From a virus, in the IMG/VR virus record IMGVR_UViG_3300021091_000059, positions 1 to 64,000 of that record: 64,000 nt of DNA. One strand, written 5' to 3'. Under the pieces are notes generated by a model. That model was given only the letters and a program-made list of their open reading frames with translations, was not told the DNA's origin and did not search any database. Each line of letters begins with the position of its first letter. Positions within the stretch are counted from its first letter, which is position 1. Position numbers and translations under genes: made by a program. Below, piece after piece: positions 33,740 through 42,370 of the stretch.

Positions 33740-34039
33740 ATGAAACTAAAATTAATTACACTTAAAACAACACAAACACTTATTGGTGAAGTTGATTGTA
33801 ATGATAAAAATGAAATTACCATCAAGCAACCCGTTCAAGTAATCGCTCAACCAACAAAAGAAGGAACTGTAATGGGCTTTGCACCATTTTTAGAGTTTGC
33901 TTCTGAATTTAAAACTGGTATTAAGATTTCAATGGACAATGTTTTATGCCTTACTGAACCTGTTCGTGAATTAGAAAATCAATATAACAAAGTATTTGGT
34001 GCGGGTATCGAAATTGCCTCAATTATTCCAAAAGTGTGA
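33740..34039 (+). CDS. Sm-like small protein before DNA polymerase
   Basis: A 99-residue beta-rich protein; the ATG at 33740 is preferred to the TTG at 33728. It begins with LKLITLKTTQTLIGEVD and continues through alternating strands (ITIKQPVQVI; MGFAPFLEFA), an arrangement like the N-terminal part of the 14474 protein. Such Sm-like proteins recur in aquatic T4-like phages. Function unknown. Confidence 0.6.
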   Translation: MKLKLITLKTTQTLIGEVDCNDKNEITIKQPVQVIAQPTKEGTVMGFAPFLEFASEFKTGIKISMDNVLCLTEPVRELENQYNKVFGAGIEIASIIPKV

Positions 34040-34045
34040 TATACT
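34037..34045 (+). promoter_or_regulatory. Extended -10 promoter directly before DNA polymerase
   Basis: TGATATACT is an extended -10 (TG-n-TATACT) with no clear -35. Transcription would begin about at the polymerase ATG (34052), giving a leaderless mRNA; no ribosome site is visible upstream of that ATG. Confidence 0.45.
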
Positions 34046-34051
34046 CTTTGA

Positions 34052-36592
34052 ATGTCAAATTATTATACAAGTGCCATAACTTTTGGTAATCAAATCCTTT
34101 ATCGTGGAATATCCAACGGTCGTCAAGTCAAAAGTAAAGTAGCTTATAAACCCACGCTATATTTGCCATCTAAAAAGGTAACAGAATGGAAAACACTTCA
34201 TGGTGAATATGTTGAACCAATGAGGTTCGAAAATATTCGTGAAGCTCGTGACTTCGTGAAGCGATATGCAGAAGTAGATAACTTTAAGATATTTGGTAAT
34301 ACCATGTATCAATATGCACTTATCGCTGAAAACCATCCAGAAGAAATTATTGATTGGAAGTATTCAGACCTATGTATTGCCAATCTTGACATCGAAGTTG
34401 GATCTGAAAATGGATTTCCAGAACCAAAAACTGCAAGCGAACCTATTACAGCTATTACCGTTAAATTCTCTGATGATCGCATGTATTATACATTTGGTTG
34501 CGGTGTCTATCAAAAACATCGTGATGATGTTCAATACATTTTCTGTAAAGATGAATATACTCTTATTAAAGAGTTTCTAATTGTTTGGCAACAAAAATCT
34601 CCACATGCAATAACCGGTTGGAACATTTATGGTTTTGATATTCCATATTTGGTTAATCGTATCAGTAGAATATCTGGTGAAGATGAAGCTAAAAAGTTAT
34701 CGCCATGGGGTGTTATCAATGATCGTGAAGATATATTATATAACCGAAAATTTCAAATTTATGAAATTCTAGGCTGTGTAACATTAGACTATATGCGTTT
34801 ATTCCGTAAGTTTTCACCGAATCGATCACAAGAATCATATAGACTTGATCATATTGCACAGGTTGAAGGTGTTGGCCAAAAAATTTCATATAATGAATAT
34901 GATGGTCTTCATGATTTATATAAAAAGAATTACCAAAAGTTCATTGAATATAATATACGAGATGTTGAACTTGTTGAAAAATTAAATGCAAAAGGTCGCC
35001 TTATTGAAATGGCACTTACGATTGCTTATGATGCTAAAGTAAATTATGATGATATCTTTGCTCAAGTTCGTATGTGGGATACAATAACACATAATTATCT
35101 TCATCAAAAAAAGATTGTGGTACCACCGAAATTTGTATCTAAAAAAAATCAAGCTTATGAAGGTGCATATGTTAAAGAACCACAAATTGGTTTATTTAAA
35201 TGGGTAGCATCGTTTGATTTAAATTCACTTTATCCACACTTAATGATGCAATACAATATTGCACCAGATACTATTGTTGAACCAAAAGATTATACACCAA
35301 GAATGAGAGATATACTTTCACAAGGTATTACAGTTGAAAAGTTATTGCATCAAAAGATTGATTTAAGTGGTTTAGAGGGCGTAACTCTTACACCCAATGG
35401 TCAATTCTTTAGAACAAATAAACAAGGTTTCTTACCAGAGATTTTAGAAAAGATGTATAATGATCGAACAAAGTATAAGAATTCCATGTTAGAGGCTAAA
35501 AAGAAATATGAAACAGCAACCACAACTGAAGCTAAAAAAGAATACGGTGCATTAATATCTCGTTATGCCAATCTACAACTTACTAAAAAAGAATGTTTGA
35601 ATTCTGCTTATGGTGCCTTAGGTTCTGAATACTTCCGATTCTTTGATATACGCCAAGCTGAGGGCATTACTATGGCGGGTCAATTAAGCATTCAATGGGT
35701 TGAAAGAAAGCTTAATGAATACCTCAATCGTTTATTAAAAACAGAAAATAAAGATTTTGTAATCGCAATTGATACTGATTCAGTTTATCTTAACCTTGAA
35801 CCATTGGTTAACTCTGTAATGAAAGATACAAGTGATACTAACAAAGTTATTAATTTTCTAGACAAAGTATGTGAAGATAAATTTCAACCATTTATCGATA
35901 AATCATATCAAGAGTTGGCAGATTATATCCATGCTTATGATCAAAAGATGAAAATGAAACGTGAAAATCTAGCAGACAAAGCCATTTGGACTGCCAAGAA
36001 AAGATACATTATGAATGTGTATAATTCTGAAGGTGTTCAATATGCTGAACCTCAAATTAAGATTACAGGTCTTGAAGCTATTAAATCATCTACACCAACA
36101 GCATGTCGTGATAAGATTAAAGAAGCCTTATACATAATTATGACAAGTGATGAAAATGAATTACACACAATGATTGAAAACTTTCGTGATGAATTTAGAA
36201 AAATGCCTGTAGAAGATATTGCTTTTCCAAGATCAATGAATGGCCTAAATGAATACAAAGATTCTAAACACATCTGGTCTAAAGGCACACCAATTCATGT
36301 TCGTGGTGCTTTGGTCTATAATCATATGCTTGACCAATTAAATATATCTAAACAATATCAAAAGATTCAAGATGGCGAAAAAATTAAATTTATCTATCTT
36401 CGTGAGCCAAATATATTTAAGACTGATATCATTTCTTTTACAAATAAAATGCCTAATGAATTTCGTGTTGATGAATTCATTGATTATGAAACACAATTTC
36501 AAAAGTCTTTCATTGATCCATTACAAATCATTTTAGATTGTATTGGCTGGAAAACTGAGAAAGCTAATTCGTTGGAGAGTTTCTTTGTCTGA
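34052..36592 (+). CDS. 43: DNA polymerase (gp43-like, family B)
   Basis: An 846-residue replicative polymerase (T4: 898 aa). Proofreading exonuclease motifs are NLDIEVG (ExoI) and GWNIYGFDIPYL (ExoII). Polymerase motifs are FDLNSLYPHL (A), KKECLNSAYGALGSEY (B) and AIDTDSVYL (C). The C-terminal tail (about the last 15 residues, LESFFV) would contact the sliding clamp. No intron or split is seen. Overlaps the next gene by 8 nt. Confidence 0.98.
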   Translation: MSNYYTSAITFGNQILYRGISNGRQVKSKVAYKPTLYLPSKKVTEWKTLHGEYVEPMRFENIREARDFVKRYAEVDNFKIFGNTMYQYALIAENHPEEIIDWKYSDLCIANLDIEVGSENGFPEPKTASEPITAITVKFSDDRMYYTFGCGVYQKHRDDVQYIFCKDEYTLIKEFLIVWQQKSPHAITGWNIYGFDIPYLVNRISRISGEDEAKKLSPWGVINDREDILYNRKFQIYEILGCVTLDYMRLFRKFSPNRSQESYRLDHIAQVEGVGQKISYNEYDGLHDLYKKNYQKFIEYNIRDVELVEKLNAKGRLIEMALTIAYDAKVNYDDIFAQVRMWDTITHNYLHQKKIVVPPKFVSKKNQAYEGAYVKEPQIGLFKWVASFDLNSLYPHLMMQYNIAPDTIVEPKDYTPRMRDILSQGITVEKLLHQKIDLSGLEGVTLTPNGQFFRTNKQGFLPEILEKMYNDRTKYKNSMLEAKKKYETATTTEAKKEYGALISRYANLQLTKKECLNSAYGALGSEYFRFFDIRQAEGITMAGQLSIQWVERKLNEYLNRLLKTENKDFVIAIDTDSVYLNLEPLVNSVMKDTSDTNKVINFLDKVCEDKFQPFIDKSYQELADYIHAYDQKMKMKRENLADKAIWTAKKRYIMNVYNSEGVQYAEPQIKITGLEAIKSSTPTACRDKIKEALYIIMTSDENELHTMIENFRDEFRKMPVEDIAFPRSMNGLNEYKDSKHIWSKGTPIHVRGALVYNHMLDQLNISKQYQKIQDGEKIKFIYLREPNIFKTDIISFTNKMPNEFRVDEFIDYETQFQKSFIDPLQIILDCIGWKTEKANSLESFFV

Positions 36593-37130
36593 TATTCGTA
36601 TCATTAAAACTGGCATTAATGTTTCTAAAATTAAAGCTCAACTAGAACAATATGCTGATGATTGGGGCAATCAAAAAGAACTTGATTCTGCTCAACAATT
36701 AGACAAAGATATTTACACTATTAAAGCTGGAGTATTACAATTAATAGTTGGTGCTATATCAACACCTGGTGAAATGGCTTACAATACGGAACTTTCTGTT
36801 AAAGTGCCAGCATATGATAGACATACAGAGATTGTAAATTTTATGAAAAGACATTTTCATGCTCATTCTCGTTGTGGTTTCTTATCGTTACCAGTTGGCG
36901 AAATAGTAGGCACACACATAGACCAAGGCAGTTATTACTTAACCAAAGATAGATACCATCTTTCCATACAAGGCCGATATAAGTACCATTGTGGTGATGA
37001 TGAATTAATTGTAGAACCAGGCACACTTTTTTGGTTTGATAATAAAAAACCACATGGAGCTAAAAACATTGGAGATGAATTAAGAATTACTTTTGTATTT
37101 GATGTGCCTCATCATAAAAGTAATCCATAA
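36585..37130 (+). CDS. 2-oxoglutarate-dependent hydroxylase-like protein
   Basis: A 181-residue protein. I chose TTG at 36585 (GGAGAG ribosome site upstream, overlap TTGTCTGA with the polymerase stop); a longer frame begins at 36543. The iron-binding pattern HID (in GTHIDQGSYY), RYHLSIQG, WFDNKKPHGAKN and RITFVFDV resembles the aspartyl/asparaginyl beta-hydroxylase cupin family. It may hydroxylate a protein or small molecule; no substrate can be deduced. It lies between polymerase and uvsX. Confidence 0.68.
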   Translation: MSDIRIIKTGINVSKIKAQLEQYADDWGNQKELDSAQQLDKDIYTIKAGVLQLIVGAISTPGEMAYNTELSVKVPAYDRHTEIVNFMKRHFHAHSRCGFLSLPVGEIVGTHIDQGSYYLTKDRYHLSIQGRYKYHCGDDELIVEPGTLFWFDNKKPHGAKNIGDELRITFVFDVPHHKSNP

Positions 37131-37151
37131 CGGTAAATAATAATAAAACAC

Positions 37152-37181
37152 TTGACATACACACTAGATATACTGTATAAT
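37152..37181 (+). promoter_or_regulatory. Strong sigma70-type promoter for uvsX
   Basis: Perfect TTGACA, 18-bp spacer, perfect TATAAT, 26 nt before uvsX with TTGAGGAG as ribosome site. Confidence 0.92.
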
Positions 37182-37207
37182 ACGATATAAACAATTGAGG
37201 AGTTTGC

Positions 37208-38275
37208 ATGAGTATATTAGATAAATTAAAAAAGAATTCTACTATCAAAGAAAGTTCTATTCTTTCCAAATCAAAGTTTTTCACCGAAAAAGATATAATT
37301 CCTACCGATGTGCCAATGGTGAATGTGGCATTATCAGGTCGCCTTGATGGCGGTTTAACACCAGGCCTCACGATGTGGGCTGGCCCATCTAAACATTTTA
37401 AGACAGCTTTTAGTTTGCTCATGGCAAAATCATATATGAACAAATATCCTGATGCTGTATTACTATTCTATGATTCAGAGTTTGGTACACCAGTAAAATA
37501 CTTTGAAACATTTCAGATTGATATGGAAAGAGTATTACATACTCCATTGACTGATATTGAGCAATTGAAGTTTGATATTATGCAACAACTACAAGAGGTC
37601 AATCGTGGTGATAAATTGATTATTGTTTTAGATTCTATTGGTAATTTGGCATCTAAAAAAGAAGTTGAAGATGCCCTTGAAGGCAAATCTGTGGCAGATA
37701 TGTCAAGAGCTAAACAAGTTAAATCTTTATTCCGTATGGTGACACCACACCTAAACCTTAAAGATATTCCGATGGTTGTGGTGAATCATACCTACAAAGA
37801 AATTGGTATGTTCCCTAAAGATATCGTTGGCGGTGGCACGGGTTCTTATTATTCGGCTGATAATATTTACATCATTGGTCGTCAACAAGAAAAAGATGGT
37901 ACCGAAATTGTGGGTTATAACTTTATTATTAATGTTGAAAAATCAAGATACACCAAAGAAAAGGCAAAGATACCAATTGCCGTTTCATTTGATGGTGGTA
38001 TTCAGAAGTATTCTGGCCTTGTTGATATTGCAATTGAAGGTGGGTTTATTTCTAAACCAAGTCCTGGTTGGTATGCAAAGATTGACCGCAAGACTGGTGA
38101 GATTGGTGACCGTGTTCGTTTTGAAGCTACACAAACTGACGAATTTTGGAAAGACCTACTCTTTGATAACGACTTTAAAGAATATGTGAAGAAAAAATAT
38201 GAAATCGCTTATAGTAGCATTATGGGAGAAGGTGCAGAATCTCCTGTGGTGGAAACAGAAGAAGAAGATGTATAA
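37208..38275 (+). CDS. uvsX: UvsX recombinase (RecA-like)
   Basis: A 355-residue RecA-family recombinase (T4: 391 aa). The phage-type Walker A is GPSKHFKT (about 59-66), Walker B is LIIVLDSIGNL (about 138-148), and GGGTGSYYSADN is the L2-like region. It forms filaments on single-stranded DNA with UvsY and drives recombination-dependent replication. Overlaps the next gene by 8 nt. Confidence 0.96.
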   Translation: MSILDKLKKNSTIKESSILSKSKFFTEKDIIPTDVPMVNVALSGRLDGGLTPGLTMWAGPSKHFKTAFSLLMAKSYMNKYPDAVLLFYDSEFGTPVKYFETFQIDMERVLHTPLTDIEQLKFDIMQQLQEVNRGDKLIIVLDSIGNLASKKEVEDALEGKSVADMSRAKQVKSLFRMVTPHLNLKDIPMVVVNHTYKEIGMFPKDIVGGGTGSYYSADNIYIIGRQQEKDGTEIVGYNFIINVEKSRYTKEKAKIPIAVSFDGGIQKYSGLVDIAIEGGFISKPSPGWYAKIDRKTGEIGDRVRFEATQTDEFWKDLLFDNDFKEYVKKKYEIAYSSIMGEGAESPVVETEEEDV

Positions 38276-38582
38276 AGAAGGTATTGATTACCAATTTGTA
38301 GATTTTAATGATTCAGAGCTTACAGGTATAGGACTTCTTATAGATGGTTATAAAGGAGTTCTTTATCATTACCATAAAGCTAGAGTTGTTGAAGAAGGTG
38401 AAATTGCCAGACTACAATTTGGTTATACTATCATAAATCCAGGTGAACACGATATTGACACCTTGACAAATGATGAAAAATTGCATACCATTATGGGTGA
38501 TATATTATCAGAAATATTATTGAAGAAACAAACCTACGATGAACAGACTAGAACAGACGATACTCAAGAATCTAATTTATAA
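38268..38582 (+). CDS. Conserved small protein between uvsX and gp41
   Basis: A 104-residue protein starting at the ATG at 38268 (a longer frame begins at 38199 inside uvsX). It has a beta-rich body, FQFVDF-type EGIDYQFVDFNDSELTGIG, then LYHYHKARVVEEGE and ARLQFGYTII, and a helical acidic C-terminus. Position suggests a replication or recombination accessory protein. No characterised family recognised. Overlaps gp41 by 44 nt. Confidence 0.6.
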   Translation: MYKEGIDYQFVDFNDSELTGIGLLIDGYKGVLYHYHKARVVEEGEIARLQFGYTIINPGEHDIDTLTNDEKLHTIMGDILSEILLKKQTYDEQTRTDDTQESNL

Positions 38583-39936
38583 TGAAGAATATACACGAAA
38601 AGTTTTACCATTTGTTCGTGCAGAATATTTTTCAGATAACAGCGAGCGTTTAGTATTCCGTGAAATATTTGAATTTATTCATAAATATAAAAATCCACCA
38701 ACACACGAAGCTCTTGTAATTAATTTCACAGAAAAGAAATCTCTCACAGAGGCTGAAGTTTCTAATGCAATTGATCTTCTTAAACAAATTAATCTTGTTA
38801 AAAATGAACCAACTGAAACACAATGGCTCATTGAACAAACTGAAAAGTTTTGTCAAGATAAAGCCATCTATAATGCAATTATGGAATCTGTTGGTATTCT
38901 TGACCATAAAAATATTAAAAAATCAAAAGGTGAAATCCCTAAATTATTAAGTGATGCTCTTGGCGTAGCATTTAATAATAATGTTGGTCATGATTACATT
39001 AATGATTCAGATTCTCGTTATGATTTTTATCATGCAGTAGAATCTCGTGTTCGTTTTGATCTAGATTTATTTAATAAAATTACCAAAGGTGGTCTTCCAG
39101 TTAAAACATTAAATATTGTTTTGGCAGGAACTGGTGTTGGTAAATCTCTGTTTATGTGTCATATGTCAGCTGCTGCTCTTGCACAAGGTCTTAATGTGTT
39201 GTATATCACAATGGAAATGGCCGAAGAGAAGATTGCAGAGCGTATTGATGCTAACTTGTTAAATATTAATTTAAATGAACTTCACACTTTATCTAAATCT
39301 GATTATAGCCGTAAGTTTGATACTGTCAAAGCAAAAACTGATGGTAAATTAATTATCAAAGAATATCCAACAGCTGCAGCCTCTGTATTGCATTTCAGAG
39401 CTTTAATCAATGAACTTCAACTGAAAAAAAACTTTGTACCTCAAATTATATTTGTTGATTACCTTAATATTTGTACCTCAGCACGAGTTAAACCTGGTGC
39501 TAACGTGAATACTTATTCTTACATCAAGTCTATTGCCGAAGAACTTCGTGGTCTTGCTGTAGAGAATAATGTGCCAATTGTGTCCGCAACCCAAACCACA
39601 AGGTCAGGTTTTACAAACTCCGATCCTGGCCTTGAGGACACATCTGAATCTTTTGGTCTACCAGCAACTGCTGACTTTATGTTTGCTTTGGTGACCAACG
39701 AAGAACTTGAAGGACTAAATCAGATTCTTGTTAAACAGTTAAAGAATCGTTATTCTGACCCAACTTATTATAAACGATTTGTTATTGGTGTTGATAGAGC
39801 AAAAATGAGATTGTATGATGCTGAAATAACAGCACAAAATAACCTTGCTGATTCTGGTCAAGTAGATGATAAACCATTAAATAGTTTTGGTAATCGTGAA
39901 AGAGATTATAATAAATTTGAAGACTTCAAGTTATAA
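38539..39936 (+). CDS. 41: Replicative helicase (gp41-like, DnaB family)
   Basis: A 465-residue DnaB-type helicase (T4 gp41: 475 aa). A helical N-terminal domain (about 1-150) is followed by Walker A GTGVGKS (about 197-203), IIFVDYLNIC (Walker B, about 306-315) and SATQTTRSG (about 349-357). It forms the hexameric helicase at the fork with gp61 primase. One-base overlap with the DruA-like paralogue. Confidence 0.95.
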   Translation: MNRLEQTILKNLIYNEEYTRKVLPFVRAEYFSDNSERLVFREIFEFIHKYKNPPTHEALVINFTEKKSLTEAEVSNAIDLLKQINLVKNEPTETQWLIEQTEKFCQDKAIYNAIMESVGILDHKNIKKSKGEIPKLLSDALGVAFNNNVGHDYINDSDSRYDFYHAVESRVRFDLDLFNKITKGGLPVKTLNIVLAGTGVGKSLFMCHMSAAALAQGLNVLYITMEMAEEKIAERIDANLLNINLNELHTLSKSDYSRKFDTVKAKTDGKLIIKEYPTAAASVLHFRALINELQLKKNFVPQIIFVDYLNICTSARVKPGANVNTYSYIKSIAEELRGLAVENNVPIVSATQTTRSGFTNSDPGLEDTSESFGLPATADFMFALVTNEELEGLNQILVKQLKNRYSDPTYYKRFVIGVDRAKMRLYDAEITAQNNLADSGQVDDKPLNSFGNRERDYNKFEDFKL

Positions 39937-41054
39937 TGAAACTGAATAAAGAACAAGCTCTATTTTGTGCCAAATATATGGAAGATTACTACCATCATTT
40001 TGACCGTATTGATGACTATATGCGTAGTCAGAAAAAAACACAAATATCAGAATTGCCATCTCATCTTCCAGGTATGGGACCAGAAGAAGATTTGTTTTCT
40101 GATTTTACTATACACCCTAATGATATGGAATTTGAAATTGTAAATTTAGGTTCTACTCGTTGGTGGGATTACATTACAATTATCTCATCACATTTAATAT
40201 CAAGAGCTGTTCCTGGTAGATGTATTCAGTTTGCTATATTTGAAAAAAATACAAAAAAGATTGTTGGTTTTATTCGTCTTGGTTCACCGGTGATTAATTG
40301 TAAACCTCGTAACGAGTTACTTAGGCAAGTATTCACACAATCTAAAGAATCAGCTGCTAATTTTAATAATACAACAGCTATGGGTTTTACTATTGTTCCA
40401 TCACAACCTTTTGGTTATAATTATCTAGGTGGTAAGTTGTTGGCAGCTCTATGTTGTTCACATGAAATTCGTGAACTAATGAATGAAAAATATAAAATGA
40501 ACTTATGTTTATTTGAAACAACAAGTCTTTATGGATCTTCTAAAGCTATATCACAATATGACGGTATGAAACCATATCTCCGATTCAAAGGTTTAACTGA
40601 TAGTAATTTTGTTCCTATGCTTGATGGTGAAGCTTATAAGAAACTTAAAGACTATGTTGAAGAATGTACCGGCGAACAACTCATTGACCCAACAGATTCA
40701 AGTAAAAAATTAAAAGCAACACTAAAAGTAATAAGCATGGTTAAAGTTGCACTCAAAGGTGAACCGGAACTGGTCAAATTCAATGAAGTAATTGAAAAAG
40801 CAAAAGGTCTCACAGAGAGAAAAAGATACTATATTTCAAATTATGGATTTAAGAACTTTGTTGATGTGGTTAATGGCAAAGATACTAAACTCATTCCTGA
40901 CCCCGAAAACTATGATAAATTCTACATGAAAAACATAGTGGACTGGTGGAAAAAGAAAGCCTCCAATCGTTATGAAACGCTAAAATCTGAAAGTCGCATT
41001 AGAACTGATATGGAAGTTTGGACCTCTGGAAAAGAGCTTGACATTATTCGGTAA
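39936..41054 (+). CDS. DruA/DUF4338-like protein, paralogue 2
   Basis: A 372-residue protein sharing with the 19865 gene the block TTAMGFTIVPSQPFGYNYLG, GGKLLAALCC and ETTSLYGSSKAISQYDGM (about 145-215). The rest has diverged, and this copy has a longer middle insertion and different ends. It is attached to the replication operon (TAATG overlap with gp41). The resemblance to the DruA/DUF4338 domain is tentative; function unknown. Confidence 0.6.
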   Translation: MKLNKEQALFCAKYMEDYYHHFDRIDDYMRSQKKTQISELPSHLPGMGPEEDLFSDFTIHPNDMEFEIVNLGSTRWWDYITIISSHLISRAVPGRCIQFAIFEKNTKKIVGFIRLGSPVINCKPRNELLRQVFTQSKESAANFNNTTAMGFTIVPSQPFGYNYLGGKLLAALCCSHEIRELMNEKYKMNLCLFETTSLYGSSKAISQYDGMKPYLRFKGLTDSNFVPMLDGEAYKKLKDYVEECTGEQLIDPTDSSKKLKATLKVISMVKVALKGEPELVKFNEVIEKAKGLTERKRYYISNYGFKNFVDVVNGKDTKLIPDPENYDKFYMKNIVDWWKKKASNRYETLKSESRIRTDMEVWTSGKELDIIR

Positions 41055-41071
41055 TTATGTTAGCATAAATA
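41038..41071 (+). promoter_or_regulatory. Combined early and late promoter before the tagged-protein region
   Basis: TTGACA (41038-41043), 17-bp spacer, TAGCAT (41061-41066) overlaps the late element CATAAATA (41064-41071). The next ATG is at 41103, after AAAAGGAG. Confidence 0.6.
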
Positions 41072-41102
41072 CTCTAATAATTAAAAAAAAAAGGAGTGTT
41101 GA

Positions 41103-42362
41103 ATGGCAGATTCCCCAAAAGAAGGCGAGGCGGCCCAAGCCCTATTTTGTGCAATAGCTGACAATCTTGGCGCCACAAAAACTTCAAAAGAATTTGACCT
41201 TAAAAAATTACCAAATTATAAAACTTTTAAACAACATTATGGTAAATTGATAGATGATTGTTTTAAAAAAACCGATTTGCCATCAATCACATTAATTGAA
41301 ATTGAGAAGTTTTTAAATGATTCTGCTGGTTGGTATGAATCGTCATTAAATATTGCTAAAAAACTTATTGTTGATATTAAAAGTATAAGTTTAAAGTTTT
41401 CAAAGATTCAAGCACCAAAATGGCAAGACTTTATGTATGTTCGTGGAGCTGCAAAAGAAAAAGGACGAAATTCAAATGCTATGGAAAATATAGCCTATTT
41501 GTTTGATGTCGCCAACAAAAATGAAGGTAATTATTTTGGTGATATTAACAAATGGAGTCCTGCTGACATTTACTTTGTTTCTAAAAAAGGAACTGAGGTT
41601 ATTTTGAAAGAAGTTAAATTAGTAGAAGGCAAATTAAATAAATCGTATAATTTCATCAATTTAAACAAAATAACTGGTCAATTGGTTAGTGACGGTGAAT
41701 TACTTCCATTATCACTAAAAAAAGCGGAAAATGAAGTTAAAATAGTAAAAGTTAATTTCAAAAGGTCTGATGAAGAAAAATATTTAAGTAACATTGAATA
41801 TTATGGTGTGAGTGATTGGAGTAAAAAATATACTAGAGCAAAACCCGTAACTAGAGATATTAAAATTTATTTTAGTAAAGATAAAAAAGATAAACTTAAA
41901 ATACGCCATGATCCATATAGTGGAAATTATGGAGTAAATAAAGCGGTTAAGTGTGAGATTGAGGTTACTGGTGCTGGTGGTCGTGGTGGATCTGTTGTTG
42001 GTATTCCATTGATTGCTCAGATTTTATCAGAAGTTGATAAATCTCTTGGTCAAAATCTAAAAACAGCCTTCAATACCGGTATTGTTAAATATACCACAGA
42101 GTTAGCAAAAGTTAATAAAACATTTAAAGTTAAATCTGGAATAAAATTAGAAAATCCAGCAAAAGAACTTTATGATGAAGAAAGAGCAACATTGAGTGCT
42201 CTGTATGTAGCAAATGCTATTATGCCAGTAATATATAATTGGTTTAAAAAAAATGAAGATAATGAAAAATTAAAACCATTAAATACAAAAGCTGTTCAGA
42301 AATTTATTGAATATACTTCAAGTAGGACTATAAAATCAGGCAAATTTGTAATTGCAAAATAA
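41103..42362 (+). CDS. PD-(D/E)XK-like nuclease candidate (late gene)
   Basis: A 419-residue protein. SPADIYF (D155) followed by E170-V-K172 in VILKEVK, with 15 residues between, fits the PD-(D/E)XK nuclease core; a Gln-containing helix (KITGQLVSD) follows. N-terminal helical and C-terminal mixed domains flank it. It starts a late unit behind a dual promoter and lies 8 nt before a ligase-like gene, suggesting DNA or RNA processing together. Similar uncharacterised proteins occur in aquatic T4-like phages. Activity is inferred from motif only. Confidence 0.55.
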   Translation: MADSPKEGEAAQALFCAIADNLGATKTSKEFDLKKLPNYKTFKQHYGKLIDDCFKKTDLPSITLIEIEKFLNDSAGWYESSLNIAKKLIVDIKSISLKFSKIQAPKWQDFMYVRGAAKEKGRNSNAMENIAYLFDVANKNEGNYFGDINKWSPADIYFVSKKGTEVILKEVKLVEGKLNKSYNFINLNKITGQLVSDGELLPLSLKKAENEVKIVKVNFKRSDEEKYLSNIEYYGVSDWSKKYTRAKPVTRDIKIYFSKDKKDKLKIRHDPYSGNYGVNKAVKCEIEVTGAGGRGGSVVGIPLIAQILSEVDKSLGQNLKTAFNTGIVKYTTELAKVNKTFKVKSGIKLENPAKELYDEERATLSALYVANAIMPVIYNWFKKNEDNEKLKPLNTKAVQKFIEYTSSRTIKSGKFVIAK

Positions 42363-42370
42363 GAGATAAA

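Noticed and set aside
34052-36592. Split polymerase or self-splicing intron near the GIY-YIG gene
   Set aside because: DNA polymerase, NrdA, NrdB and terminase frames are all continuous; the GIY-YIG-like gene at 63118 is not inside an interrupted gene.
38463-38491. TTGACA-17-TACCAT promoter inside the gene before gp41
   Set aside because: Lies within a coding region with a poor -10; could be chance in AT-rich DNA.
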